NCBI GenBank assembly: GCA_018398575.1
Contig: JAGTXZ010000002.1
Location: forward strand, 250,501-314,500
Direction of reading: 5' to 3'
DNA: 64,000 nt
Origin: Ampelomyces quisqualis
Taxonomy: Eukaryota > Ascomycota > Dothideomycetes > Pleosporales > Phaeosphaeriaceae
Positions 10,600 through 21,617 of this stretch are shown piece by piece (within the stretch, counting starts at the first letter, position 1; every line of letters begins with the position of its first letter). The notes under the pieces are model-generated. The model had not been told where the DNA came from, did no database searches, and saw only the letters and a program-made list of their open reading frames with translations. Made by a program: the position numbers and the translations under genes.

Positions 10600-13000
10600 T
10601 AACTAATACTAGCTCTACTATAGTTTAGATCTAAAAAAAAGCTAGTATAGTGCTATACTAATTGCGAAGTGCGGTAGTGTTGCCTAAGCTTAATTAATTA
10701 TTAGTAGAAGGTTACTCTAGTTGTTCTAGTAATAGAATACAAAAGGCCTTAATTGTTAATTAATATACTTATTTATACTCTTAGTTTATCTATTAGTTTA
10801 TTTATAGTAGGTAGTAGAAAGCTTAATTTGTACGCTAAGAATCTAGCAGAACTTAGACTAGAATTGAAACATAAACTAAGGGCTGTAGTTAAACACTATA
10901 CTTTTAGGCGTAAAGCTAAATTAGTATACCAATTAGATAAACAAGTAAGCTATCTAGTAAGCGTTAATTGTTTTGTAGTAAGAAATAAAGATAGCTTACT
11001 TTAATAGACAATTAAAAATAACTATAATCTAATTATAGCTATAACAATCTTTTAGAAATGTCTTAAAATCTATATATAAATACTGCATAGGCCTATAACA
11101 AATTAGCAACAGATAGAGGAAACCTTAGGATTAGAGCTGTCTTAGATAGAATCTTTAACAGAAAATATAGTTTTATATATAGCGTTTACATATAGCCTCT
11201 ATACTTTTCTATTAATATTACTAGGCTAGAAGCTAATACGCTTTTAAAGCGCTTAGATAAGCAGTTAATACCTAGTTATAAGCCTCTCTAATTAGGTAGG
11301 TATACAAGAGAGAATCCTTAGGTCTACAAAGGCGTAAGTTATATAGCAGTAGTTCTTCTTAGACGTAGTATAGCTATAGCAGCCTAAAGCGTTCTTTCTA
11401 AAAGAAGTAATAATTCTCTACTAGTAGAGCTTTAATTAGTTTAAAGGAGTTAAGGTTTAGTAGAGCACTAATAGATTAGACTAAAATAGCTAAAACAGCA
11501 ACCTCTAGATAGGTACAGACATAGTTCTAGGCTAGTCTAGAGGTAACTAGGTAATTTAGGCGTTTAGGTCCTAAACGTACACAGGATCTATTGTCTTGTT
11601 AAGCAGTCTTAACCTTAGCAACGTCTTGTTTCTTTTAGCTAAGAATATTAGCTCTCTTGTTTAACTTACTAGGCGTATACTTAATATAGAAATTAACAGA
11701 GGTAATAATCTCTACCTATTAAGCTTAACATATATTAAGAACCTTTATAGTTATAAAGTATTTTAAAGAGTAATAATCTAAATACACCTAAATTTAGCTC
11801 TATATAGAGGTTAGTTTAGCTCTCTACTTCTTAAATACTTTTAAGATAGTAAATATTTCTTTATTATATATTTCCTAATTAAGCTTAGCTCTAGATAGAG
11901 CGTAACTATAGAAGGCTATAGGGTACTACTTGTTATTAGAGTACTTCTAAGAGAGTACTCCTGCTATTACTTTATCTAACGCGTTAGTTTCTAATTTTAT
12001 ATTATACTTTAGATAGAAATAAGATAGCGTAGGAATTGCTAGGAGTAAGGCTTTAATCTAATCAAAAGCCTATTAGTAGTCTATAGTCTATTTAAAAGGC
12101 GTAGCAGAACTCTAAAGCTTTACAATTAGCTTAGCTATGTAGAAGAAATCCTTGATAAATTATTAATAGAAACTAGTAAAACTAAGGAATAACTTAACGC
12201 TAGTAACTATAGTAGGTTTAGACTTCTTTTAGAGGGCTTCTACTTTGTAAGAGTTAACTTTAGTACTCTTATTTATTAAAATATAACCTAGATACTTTAT
12301 ATAGGTTATATAGAATTTAATCTTCTATATATCTACTTATAGCCCTATAGTACGTAGGCGCTCTAGGACTTTTTAGATATTTCACAATGTAAGTTTATAT
12401 CCTTAGAGTAAATTAGAATATTATTAAGGTAGCTAATACAGAAATTATTAAGGTAGTTAATTAGTATATTTTTTATATAGCGCTAATACGTAGCTAGCCT
12501 GTTATATAAGCTAAAAGAAAGAACCTTATACTTATAGGTACTATAACAGGTCTAAAAGATAGTGTACTCTTTAAAGTTACGATCTATACTAATTTTGTTA
12601 AAGGCAGCCTTAATATTAAACTTTATAAAGATCTTAGCTTTAGAGGCGCGTAATAGCAGCTTACTAATATAAGAGATTAAATAGACGTTCTTGCGCGTAA
12701 GAGCGTTAATCTTCTAGTAGTCTATATAGATATATATATCTTTATTAAATTTATATACACAAAGAATAGGTAAAGAAAAGAGACTTTAGCTAGCCCTGAT
12801 AAACTCCTTCTAAAGGTATTCTTAGACGTAGGCCTTAGTAGCTTTAAGCTTCTTCTAATTCTACTTGTAGAGGGAACTAAACGCATTAGGTAATAGTTCT
12901 TTAAAGATAATCTTATAATTATAGAAACAATAAGAAGATAATTAATTAGCTACTAACTTACTAAATATATTCTAATACTAGAAGTAACAGGCTAGTAAAC
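10600..13000 (-). pseudogene. Gypsy-A1 pol relic (reverse transcriptase and integrase)
   Basis: On the minus strand the RT segment at about 12,800-12,540 gives LPILCV, RKN..., AKIFIKFNIKAAFNKI and IDRNFKEYT. About 12,437-12,400 gives SYLNNILIYSKD, the YxDD box with both Asp changed to Asn, as C-to-T on the opposite strand would do. Downstream, about 10,870-10,690 gives LSTTYNKQTNRQTKSINKYI, the integrase core block usually written LSTxxHPQTDGQTE. RT before integrase is the Ty3/gypsy order. Many stops are present and the element cannot act on its own. Confidence 0.85.
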
Positions 13001-13970
13001 ACTTATCTAACTAAAATTAATTAGCTGCGTTGTCCTTAGAGGTAAGGATCCCATAAATCTTATAGAAGCTTATTGTAAAGAACTTGTTCTAGAGCTTCTT
13101 TATAATAAAATAGAACGCATTAGCAGAAATAAGGGATACATAAGAAGTTAGAGAGGGTTTAGACTCTAAGTAGAGATGCTAAGTTAGGTTATAAGAAATG
13201 TCTAAGAGTTTTTATACTAAGGGAAGCTTTAAGCATCCCTTAATACAATAAATAGAAGAAGAAAAATAAAAAGAACTGTTTTAGATATAAGAGTCTTCTT
13301 TCTTTAATATGGGGTTGCGTTGTTGTATATTAAGGTAGATAGTAGCTAGCACTATAGCTTAATATAGAATAGTAGGTATAGAAAATAAAGGATTATAGAA
13401 ATAAGAATACTTAGATAGCTAAATAAACTGTAATCTATCTGTGTCTAATTAAATCTTAAATTATCTTAACTATTAGAAGCTAAGTATAGAATCCTAAGAC
13501 CTAAGATTAAGGATAAGAAATAGGTAGTTTAAAATCTTTTGGCTATTAATATTTAAGTGTAGTGAAATATATTAAGTAACTAAAGAAGTAATTTAATCCT
13601 TAAAGCTAGGTACCTAAACCTAGAAGAAAAGCTTCTAAATAGGTTACTGTAAAGCTTTAGAAACAGATTAAACAATTTGTAAATTTAAAAATAGAAAACC
13701 TTAAGCACTAGTATTAACAAGAGTATTTACGTGTAAGCTAATATCTTAGTTATAAAGAAGTGTAGGTATAAGAAAATAGAGACTATAAAACTAATAAGAA
13801 AGGTTAAGGTATAAAAGATTATACTAGCTTAGGCCTAGAAAGAGATTTCCTTCTAGGCGCTTCTATTTCCTGTATAATACACCTCCTAGTTAAGTTACTC
13901 TTAAGTATCTTTATACTTATCTACTTCTAAAGCTCTAATCTAACATACACAAGCTTTTATATAATTACTA

Positions 13971-14814
13971 CGTTAGAAAAATTTAAGATTAATCTAGTTA
14001 GCTTAGTTGCTGCGACCTGCGGCAGCCTAACAGCAATACTATCTACTAGACAATTTGCTAAAGTTACCCCACTTACTTCTAGTTGCTAGCAACCTAACAG
14101 CAACCCAACAGCAACCTAATAGGGCTGCTAGATTTGCTAGATCTAACAGAGTTGCTAATGTTGCCAATTTTACTTACGTAACCGTATTGCTGTATTTTCA
14201 TCAGAACGTCAGTAACCCAAAAATACAAAATATAGAGCAGAATTCCCTCTTTAAAATGCACTATTTAGAATTTTTGTAGCTGCTCCAGTTACTGAGATAT
14301 AGCGCGTTGAAGTTATAAATCTTTTTAAAAAAACTTTAAAGTACGTTCAACACAACAGATCTACGCGCCTGCATTATAATATAATATAATAAAATGTTCT
14401 AAAGTAAAGTCTGCACTTCAGTTACTATTTCTTTAATAAAAAATATAATATATTATCTAGTTAAAGTGCTAGAGCTTTAGCAAAAACAAGCCTTAGCAAA
14501 GAACTTTAAAACTCCACAAACTTTACTGCCTTGCATCTTAACAACAAGAGCAGCTATAAAAATTCTAAATAGTACATTTTGAAGAGGGAATTAAGCTCTA
14601 TATTTAGGGTTTTAGACTAATTACGTAATTGCGCGAGTGGGGCAGGTGGGTCCAGTAGATCAGGTAGATTACTTTAGGCGTTTTTGTCCAACTAGGAAGC
14701 TAGAACAAATAGGAGACCCTAGGGACAGTTAAGTACAGTTAAGAACTGTCTAGTTAACTGTTCTAACAGTGTCGCAGATGTCGCTAACTCTAACAACGTT
14801 GAATTTTCCTAACG
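13971..14814 (-). mobile_element. MITE B: 844-bp copy, inverted relative to A
   Basis: Same family as MITE A in opposite orientation. It starts CGTTAGAAAAAT, ends ATTTTCCTAACG and is flanked by TA (13,969-13,970 and 14,815-14,816). Aligning the flanks to Gypsy-A2 places the left flank at about 40,414 and the right flank at about 41,140. A 724-bp segment of Gypsy-A is therefore missing here. The lost segment contains the gag zinc-knuckle region. Confidence 0.88.
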
Positions 14815-15486
14815 TAGGTGTCTTCTTAGATTATTAAAGTTAGTAAGAGCCTTTGTAGTAATATAAGTGTTTAGATATAGAGCTGTTAGATAAATAGTAA
14901 GGTACAGAAGAGTTCTAAGAGGTTTTAGTAGTAGGTAGAGGCTTGTCTAGTCCTACTAAAGGAGTAAGCCCTTTAAGGGAATTAATTTCTGCTAACGCCT
15001 ATTTTAGTTCTTGTTATAATTAATCAACCTCTATTTTCGCAGAAGATAGATCTAGTGCAGCTCTTAGCTAAAGTCTCTCCTTAGATTTCTTAGTGTCTAA
15101 CTTTTTTATTTTAGCACTCTATTGCTAGTTTATAACAGTTGATATAGAGTTTCCTTAGGATTCTCTAGGTGTTAGTGCTAGTATAGCTTTAGGGGGAGTT
15201 ATTAGTGTTGCCTCTAATACTCCTAGGTTATTAATAGTCTCTAAGTTTCTATTCTAGCGCTAGACTTAACCTTTACTAAAGTAATCTCAACTGTTATATT
15301 AATAGAAAGATCTAAATATAAAGGCTTTAGCTGCTAGAAGATCTAAGGAATCCTAACTAAATTTAATAGATTGAAGGTTGCAAATAGATCTAATTTTAAT
15401 ATTATTCTATGCGTTTTAACGCAATCTTTTCAAAAGTAAATTGCGATATTATCTAAATGCTATTACTAGTAGGATAATATTTCTCT

Positions 15487-15792
15487 TGTAATATAACAAC
15501 GCAGGTAGGTACAGCTATTAGAATTAAATTAGATATATATTTAAGGTATGTAGAACTACGTATTGTATTAGAGATTCTAAATTAGCTATATACCTATAGG
15601 TCTTGTATAAAAGGACAAGAGAAACTTATCCTCTATCTAATGTAATAGGCTTATACTTATAGTAGGCGTAGTAACTAAGTTAGAGTGTTATTAGAAGGCG
15701 TTTAGCGCTATTCTACTAACGTCTTATATAATCTATTACCAAGCCCTTTATAAGGTATTAGATATAATAGATGTTTGTATATATTTGTTACA
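15487..15792 (-). repeat. 5' LTR of Gypsy-A1
   Basis: 306 bp, TGTAATATAACAACGC ... TGTTACA. It is similar along its whole length to 27,679-27,978 and 41,814-42,117, and to the split LTR at 1693/8049. Confidence 0.88.
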
Positions 15793-16220
15793 AGACTATA
15801 TTATCTTAACTAGGCCTTATATAAAGGTCTTATAAGCAGGTAGTTCTATAGAATAGGTACAAACAGACTATGAGTATAAGTTTACCTAATTTTTAAGCTT
15901 TAATTTAGAGTGTTTGGTATTACTTAGCTTGTTAGCTAGGTTGGAAGCAGTCTGTTTACGTGTGTTATAATAGAGTAAGATTCTAAAATTAGGTAAGAAA
16001 GTATATAAGTAAGCTTGTTGCCTAGTAGTTGCGTTACTTAGGTATTAGAAGCTTACCTACTCCTATATTCTTATATTCTAGAGTATTAATTAACTTATTA
16101 ATTAACTTATTAACTAGCTACTTATCTATTAATCCTCTTTATTATCTACTTTATTACCTACTTGCTTAATCTCCTCTATTATAGTAAGTTTTCTTTACTC
16201 TTGATCTAGTTTATTGCTAA

Positions 16221-17095
16221 CTTAGGCAGCTGCCTAAGAAGAATTCTACTGTTATAATTAACAAGATAGCTTACACGCGCACCTATAAGAAGAATGCTGC
16301 TCCTACTACTACTACTAAGAGTAAGGATAACTAGGTTCTGGCAATTAATCTAAATTCTTTGTGTTAATTCTAGTATAAGACTAAGCAGTGCAATCTCTTG
16401 CCTAAGAGTAGAGTAGTTTCTAGTAAGAAGACTATTAAGGTTAAGAAGAAAGAGCTTTTATCTAGCTTATACTTATAGTGCGCCTCTTAGTTTACTAATA
16501 AGTAGGTTAACAGCTGCTACTAAAGTAGAGCTAGATTAATAATAAGCAAGCGTTATATAGCTTACCTAAACTATTCTAGCGTTTAGATATAGGTTGTTAT
16601 AATTACTATTAGTAATATACTTACTAATATAAGTAGCCTAGGTAATCTGCGTAAGTAGGCTATACAGATTATTATAAGCGTGTTTAAGAGAACAATTACA
16701 GTAAGTTCTAAAGCTTCTTAAATCTTAGAAATAGCTAACTTGTTTACAGAAGCTAGAAAGGGCTTACGCGTAGCTTAACTAGTGGCTTAAGGCTGCAAAG
16801 GCCTTACAGCAGGCTTATAGTGCTCTAGCTTTTACTAGCTTTAGAGTAAGCTTAAGCTACGTTAATCTAATTTTTAGCTTACTAAAAAAAGAAGCCTACG
16901 CGTTCTGCTTAGGCCTTAAGTAGATATAGGTTTAGTAGAGCGTTAAGTAGGTTTATAGCTTAGGCTCTTTTTACGCTAAGTAGGTAGTAGCTATTGTTTA
17001 TTAAGAGTGTTGCAGCTCTTTTCTACCTAACACTCTACTACTTAAGAAGTAGCTTTAGGCTGCTTAGACTCTAATAACTAAGTGTTAAGAGCTAG
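16221..17095 (+). pseudogene. Antisense accessory ORF of Copia-1 (relic)
   Basis: On the strand opposite to pol, in the 3' part of the element, a frame from about 16,221 reads LPKKNSTVIINKIAYTRTY, SRVVSSKKTIKVKKKE and CASRFTNK, with TAG/TAA in place of Gln or Arg. After one frameshift near 16,770 it continues WLKAAKALQQAYSALAF, LLKKEAYAFCLGL and ECCSSFLPNTLLLKK. The matching region of Copia-2 (minus, 52,495-53,320) has the same peptides, including SRVVSSKKIIKVKKKE. A basic, Cys-containing N-terminal half and a helical Leu/Lys/Gln-rich C-terminal half are visible. Length before decay was roughly 300 residues. Family unknown. Confidence 0.55.
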
Positions 17096-17439
17096 CATAT
17101 AATTAGATATTATCTCTATTACCTAAGGCTATAGAAATAGTTAGAGATTTACTAACTTTAAGCTATAGATTAAGGGCTTTAGCTCTTTTAATTACGAAGT
17201 GTTATGCTTAGGCTTACAAGATAATTAACAAGGTCTTTAACTTTATAGAGGCTAGTTTTTAGATAGTTTTACTTATAATTTAGCGCTAAGTAGTCTTGTT
17301 TTTGCGTGTTTGCTCTGCTTAGATCCTATAGTAATCTTAAGCTTTAAGAGCAAGCAAAATAATTAGTAGATAGAAAAGTTAAATTAATCTTTATATTTCC
17401 AAATTATTATTTTATAAGTAACTTACTTACATTCTTAAG

Positions 17440-19950
17440 GTTAAGAAGCTACTTAAACTTATAAAATTGTTGATAGGTAAAGTCCTTTGTAATACTATTA
17501 GCTAGCATTAATCTAGTTTTTACATAAGATACTTAGAATAATTCTTTTAAGTGTTCTTGCCTAAGCTACATATTCTAAATGTTAACATGCCTAAGTTTTA
17601 TAGATATCTGCTTATTTTTTCTTATAACTAGTTAGATAGCTTACTTACTATTACACTAGATATTCTACAGATCTTCTAGATTAAGCGTAAGCTCCTTAAA
17701 GAATCTTTTAAGCGCTATAGATTCTTTTGCAGCGTATTCTAGAGTAAGTAGCTTAGCTTCTATTGTTAAGGTAGTAACTAATTCTTACTTTACAGCTTTC
17801 TAAGAGATTGCTCCTCTAAATAGAATAGCTATATAACTATGTAAGGAACGCCTAGTTACTTTATTATTAGCAAAGAAGGCATTCCTATAGATAGTTAGTT
17901 CTAGACTATTTAAATCTCTATACTTAGTTAAATTAAACTTTGTTTAATATAGGTATATAATTACTTGTTCTATAGCTTTAATATACTTGTCTAAAGGATT
18001 AGTTAGGAAATAGAAAAGCTTGAAGACTGTGTAGGTAATGTCTAGTCAAATTATAATTGCAGTGTATAGGACTAATCTAGCTCTTTCTTACTTGCTAGCT
18101 TCTCTAGTATTCTTATAGAGCTCTTTAGATAGTAGTAGTGTTAGAAGAAATTATCTATTGTGTAGTCTAAATCTCTTAGTAATCTTGTTAAAACAGGCGT
18201 TATAAGCCAGAGTAATTGTTCTTTCTTCTCTATTCTAGATAACTCTAATCTCTAAAAACTATTCAACTAGTTCTTTATCCTAGATTTTATATGTGCTAGT
18301 AATTTTAGCCTATAGATTCTTTGCTCTAAGCTTATCATCTTTCTAGTAGAGTAGTAGAATATTATCTATATAGAACAGAATAAAGATTTATTTAATTCTA
18401 AGTAAAGAATAAGTAAGATTCTTATTTAGATGCAAGTAGTCTTATCTTGCAAAGTAATCTTAAGGATTTCTTATACTAAAGTAATGGAGATTCTCTAAGC
18501 TTATAGAGTACTTAGTTAAGCCTTATATATAGCCTAGCTTTCTTTAATTTATTTAGTAGATTACAGATTACTAGATTGTTAGCTATAATTAACGCGTTAA
18601 GGAACGCTCTAACTATGTTATATTACATAATTTCTTAATAAAAGTAGGCTGTAATAGCTAAAGCAATTCTAAAAGACTTAGCTATAAGAGTAGTAGTGTA
18701 TGTAGTAAGTAAAGAGTCTTTCTTCTAGAGATTTCTTCTTACTATAAGCCTAGCTTTACACTTTAGAAAGTACCTATCTTAATTAAACTTCTAGGCCTAT
18801 GCCTATTTTAACAGAATTAGTTAATTCTTAGACTTATACTTAAGAATTTCTTTTTAAGTTCCTTTCTTGTATAGCTAATTAATTTCTTTAAGAGAGGTAT
18901 CTTATAATAGGCTTTTTATTAGGTGTTAGAGTATCTACTTCTATATATTAGGTAGCTTAGGCATGTTATCTCTATAAGCACGCTTCTTAACTACTTAGTA
19001 ATTCTAATTACTTAGCATTACTGTTATAATTATAGCGTTTAGTGTTTTATAACTAGAGTACTTAGTCTAGGCTTCTATAAGGCCTAAGAGAAAAGTATTC
19101 TTTAAATTATCCTTCTAGTAATCTATAAATAGATCTGCAATTAATATATTAATACTTTTACCTTTTATCTAATTATTATAATATTTCTTGCAGTAAAGTT
19201 GCATATATTAACTTAGGAGTTTATTAATTTTAAGAGGTACTTCTTGTAGTTAACAACTTAATTATATAAAAGAATTTACTAATCCTGCTTTGTCTAGAGC
19301 TTTAGAGTTACTACTCTTAGGTTAAGTAGCAGAGGAGAAAAGGCTAACTGCTTATCCTGTTAGGAACCTATCTAATCCCTAGATACTAATAGGCTAGCTC
19401 TTTTAGGACCTAGCAATAGTTCTTAGCTGTTAGATTCTACGCGCTTAATAAGCTTTATACTAGATACCTAATCTAGTTCTAGAGTTGCCTCTAGTGTAAC
19501 AAGCCTAGTATATTTACTTTAGTCTAAGAAGATTTCTAAATGCTTGCTAGCCTTACTAGCATTTCTCTTAGCTTCTACTTTCTCTTCTTTGTAATTATAA
19601 GATTAGCTAGTTTCTATAATCCTTAGGATTAGATGCTTACCTCTAAGCTGTTGCTTAGTAACCTTAGTAACTTCCTAGCTTAGTTAATCCTATAGAATAG
19701 GTAGGTTAATATCCTGCTTAGGATTATTATGTTTACTAACGTATATAATATCTATAATCTTAATCGCTTACTTCTTAGGTATCTTATCTTCTTAGTTGCT
19801 AAGGTAGAATATAGATTTATTAAAGGTAACAATCCTTAATGTAATTACTAAATTTATTAATAGAAACTAAATATAATAGATATTAGAGGCTTAATAGCAT
19901 ACTAGATATCTAATATAGCTGCAAGGATTAACTTTAAACTTACGCTTATT
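17440..19950 (-). pseudogene. Copia-1 pol relic
   Basis: Mirror of the Copia-2 pol at 48,900-52,080. RNase H corresponds to about 17,400-18,000, RT to about 18,250-18,620, and upstream pol to about 18,700-19,950. Identification rests on the clear RT and RNase H motifs of Copia-2 and on colinearity. Confidence 0.7.
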
Positions 19951-20360
19951 TCTACTTACTACTTAGTTGCAATTAAGAGGACACGCTCTGCAGCTATAGG
20001 TATAAACACTACTCTAGTTTAGGCGTAAATTAGCAGTCCTGTGCCTAGTAATAGCTAACTTATACTATTAAAAATATTGCCTAAACTAGGCGTGGAGGAC
20101 CTTATTTAGAGATAAACAAATATAGATTTGTAATAAGTATATGCTATCTAGATAGGCTGCTGCATCTATAATTTAAGGCTAGAGCTTAATTAGAAGATTT
20201 ACACCTATGCGCATCTTAATAGATTCTGTAATTGGCTCCTTACTAGCCTACTTAGCTAATCTATTTAGCTAATATAGGTATAGTAGTAGGCGTAGTATCT
20301 TAATCTTCTCTTAATCTGCCTACTTCTTATACTGTAAACACTCTCTCTAAGATTAATACA

Positions 20361-20644
20361 ATTACCTTAAAGGTAGTAGTAATATAAAGCCTAAAACCTT
20401 ATAAGAATATAAGAGTAAAAGAAGGTAATAGTATTACAAACCTTAGATAAGAAATATAGAAAGTTATAATTAAACAAGAGAATAGGTTATAAGACTTAGA
20501 CCTAGTGTTAAGATTTAGTACGCTAAGTATATTACGTAACTTTCTTTTTAGTCTTATTTAGTCTTACTGTTTCTTATAATAAGAAACTATAAGAATTTGT
20601 AATAATAATTAAGAATAATAAGAACTTTAAGAAAGTCTTATAGA
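20361..20644. other. AT-rich RIP sequence, no identity
   Basis: Between the end of Copia-1 homology and the first Gypsy-B LTR fragment. I see no motif and no second copy in the window. Confidence 0.4.
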
Positions 20645-20962
20645 TTATTATATTTAACTTATGTTATAGACGCTTAAGTTAGTAACTAGCTACTTAATTG
20701 TTCTTACTCTTTTTAGAAAGCCCTAGCCTTTACTATCTTAGTAATAATATCTTCTATATCTAAAGTAACTCTATACCTGTCTGCAAAACCTAAGTCTAGC
20801 TATACTTCTAGTCTATAATAGTATTCTTATTGTTTACTACTAGACTAATAGTCTAAACACTTATTTACCTTCCTATTCTAGTACTCTATAGGTATAGGGT
20901 TTAGTACTAATACTTACCTATTCTTAGTATAGTACATCTACTTTATATAAAAGTTATAGAAC

Positions 20963-21257
20963 TATAACAAATATATATTATATCTAATACCTTAATAGGT
21001 TAAGTAGTAAAGAAAAGAAAATAAAGAGGTTAGTAGAGTAGGGCTAAAGGTAAACTAATACTACTCTAACTTAGTCTCTACGTCTGCTATAAAGATAAGC
21101 CTATAGTATTAGATAGAGGATAAGTTTCTCTTCTTCTTTTATATAAGACCTATAGGTATATAGTAAATCTAGAATCTCTAATATAATATATACTTCTATA
21201 TATCTCTAATATATATCTATTTTAATATTAATAGCTATACCTATCTATATTATTACA
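20963..21257 (-). mobile_element. Solo LTR of the Gypsy-A family (reverse)
   Basis: About 295 bp, reverse complement of the Gypsy-A LTR (starts TATAACAAATATAT, ends ATATTATTACA). It interrupts the Gypsy-B2 gag region at the place equivalent to about 35,325. I could not confirm a 5-bp duplication. Confidence 0.75.
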
Positions 21258-21415
21258 CGTATATCTTATATATTCTAACTACGTCTACCTTTTAATATAG
21301 TTCTCTAACTATTATATTCTAGCACACTAACTTAGGGCTAGCTAGTAGTAAGAACATATCTAGCTTATGTAATATAAGTTCTTAGTCTTCTTAGGTATTA
21401 TAAACCTTTATAGTC

Positions 21416-21617
21416 TGTTATTAATCTTACTGTAATAGGCTAGGCTTTGCCCAGCCCTTTGCCTTCTTAGGAAGAGCTCGGTCTAGCCTTACTACCTCTT
21501 TATAGACTAGCACGCACAGAGGGTATATAAACCCCTTCTGTAACTAGTAGAGAAGCTTAAGGAATACAACTCTTTCTAGCACCTTATTGTTCTATCTTTG
21601 CGGGCTAGCCCATAACA
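21416..21617 (+). mobile_element. GC-richer solo LTR of an unidentified element
   Basis: 202 bp, TGTTATTAATC ... CCCATAACA, so TG...CA with terminal dyad TGTTAT/ATAACA. It interrupts Gypsy-B2 gag relative to about 35,460. It contains GGGTATATAAACC at about 21,522, a plausible TATA box. It keeps much more G+C than its host, so it was probably inserted late or escaped RIP. No second copy is seen here and the target duplication is unclear. Confidence 0.6.

Larger units (their letters stand above)
1693..15792 (-). mobile_element. Gypsy-A1: Ty3/gypsy LTR retrotransposon, RIP-inactivated, with nested inserts
   Basis: LTRs begin TGTAATA and end TGTTATA or TGTTACA (TG...CA type). The left LTR is 1693-1801 plus 7858-8049 (about 301 bp, split by hAT-1). 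The right LTR is 15,487-15,792 (306 bp). Flanking 5-mers AGCCT and AGACT agree at 4 of 5 bases. Pol reads on the minus strand, so the right LTR is the 5' LTR. Subtracting hAT-1 and two MITEs leaves about 6.35 kb, against about 7.06 kb for the sister Gypsy-A2. The difference matches a segment lost at MITE B. All frames carry many TAG/TAA codons. Confidence 0.9.
15793..20360 (-). mobile_element. Copia-1: Ty1/copia retrotransposon relic, main part
   Basis: Reverse complement of about 48,320-53,757 (Copia-2). Once MITE C is removed from Copia-2 the two spans agree within a few bases (about 4.53 kb each between matching landmarks). Pol reads on the minus strand. Homology to Copia-2 fades at about 20,360. 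No 5' LTR is visible in either copy, so both may be 5'-truncated or the LTRs have diverged too far. The segment 17,876-17,877 is the empty site of MITE C. Confidence 0.8.

Noticed and set aside
10753..11004. 83-codon open frame on the plus strand in the AT block
   Set aside because: The opposite strand gives the integrase block LSTTYNKQTNRQTKSINKYI; this frame is its shadow.
14055..14279. 74-codon open frame
   Set aside because: Lies wholly inside MITE B, which has no coding capacity; the frame is not kept in copies A and C.
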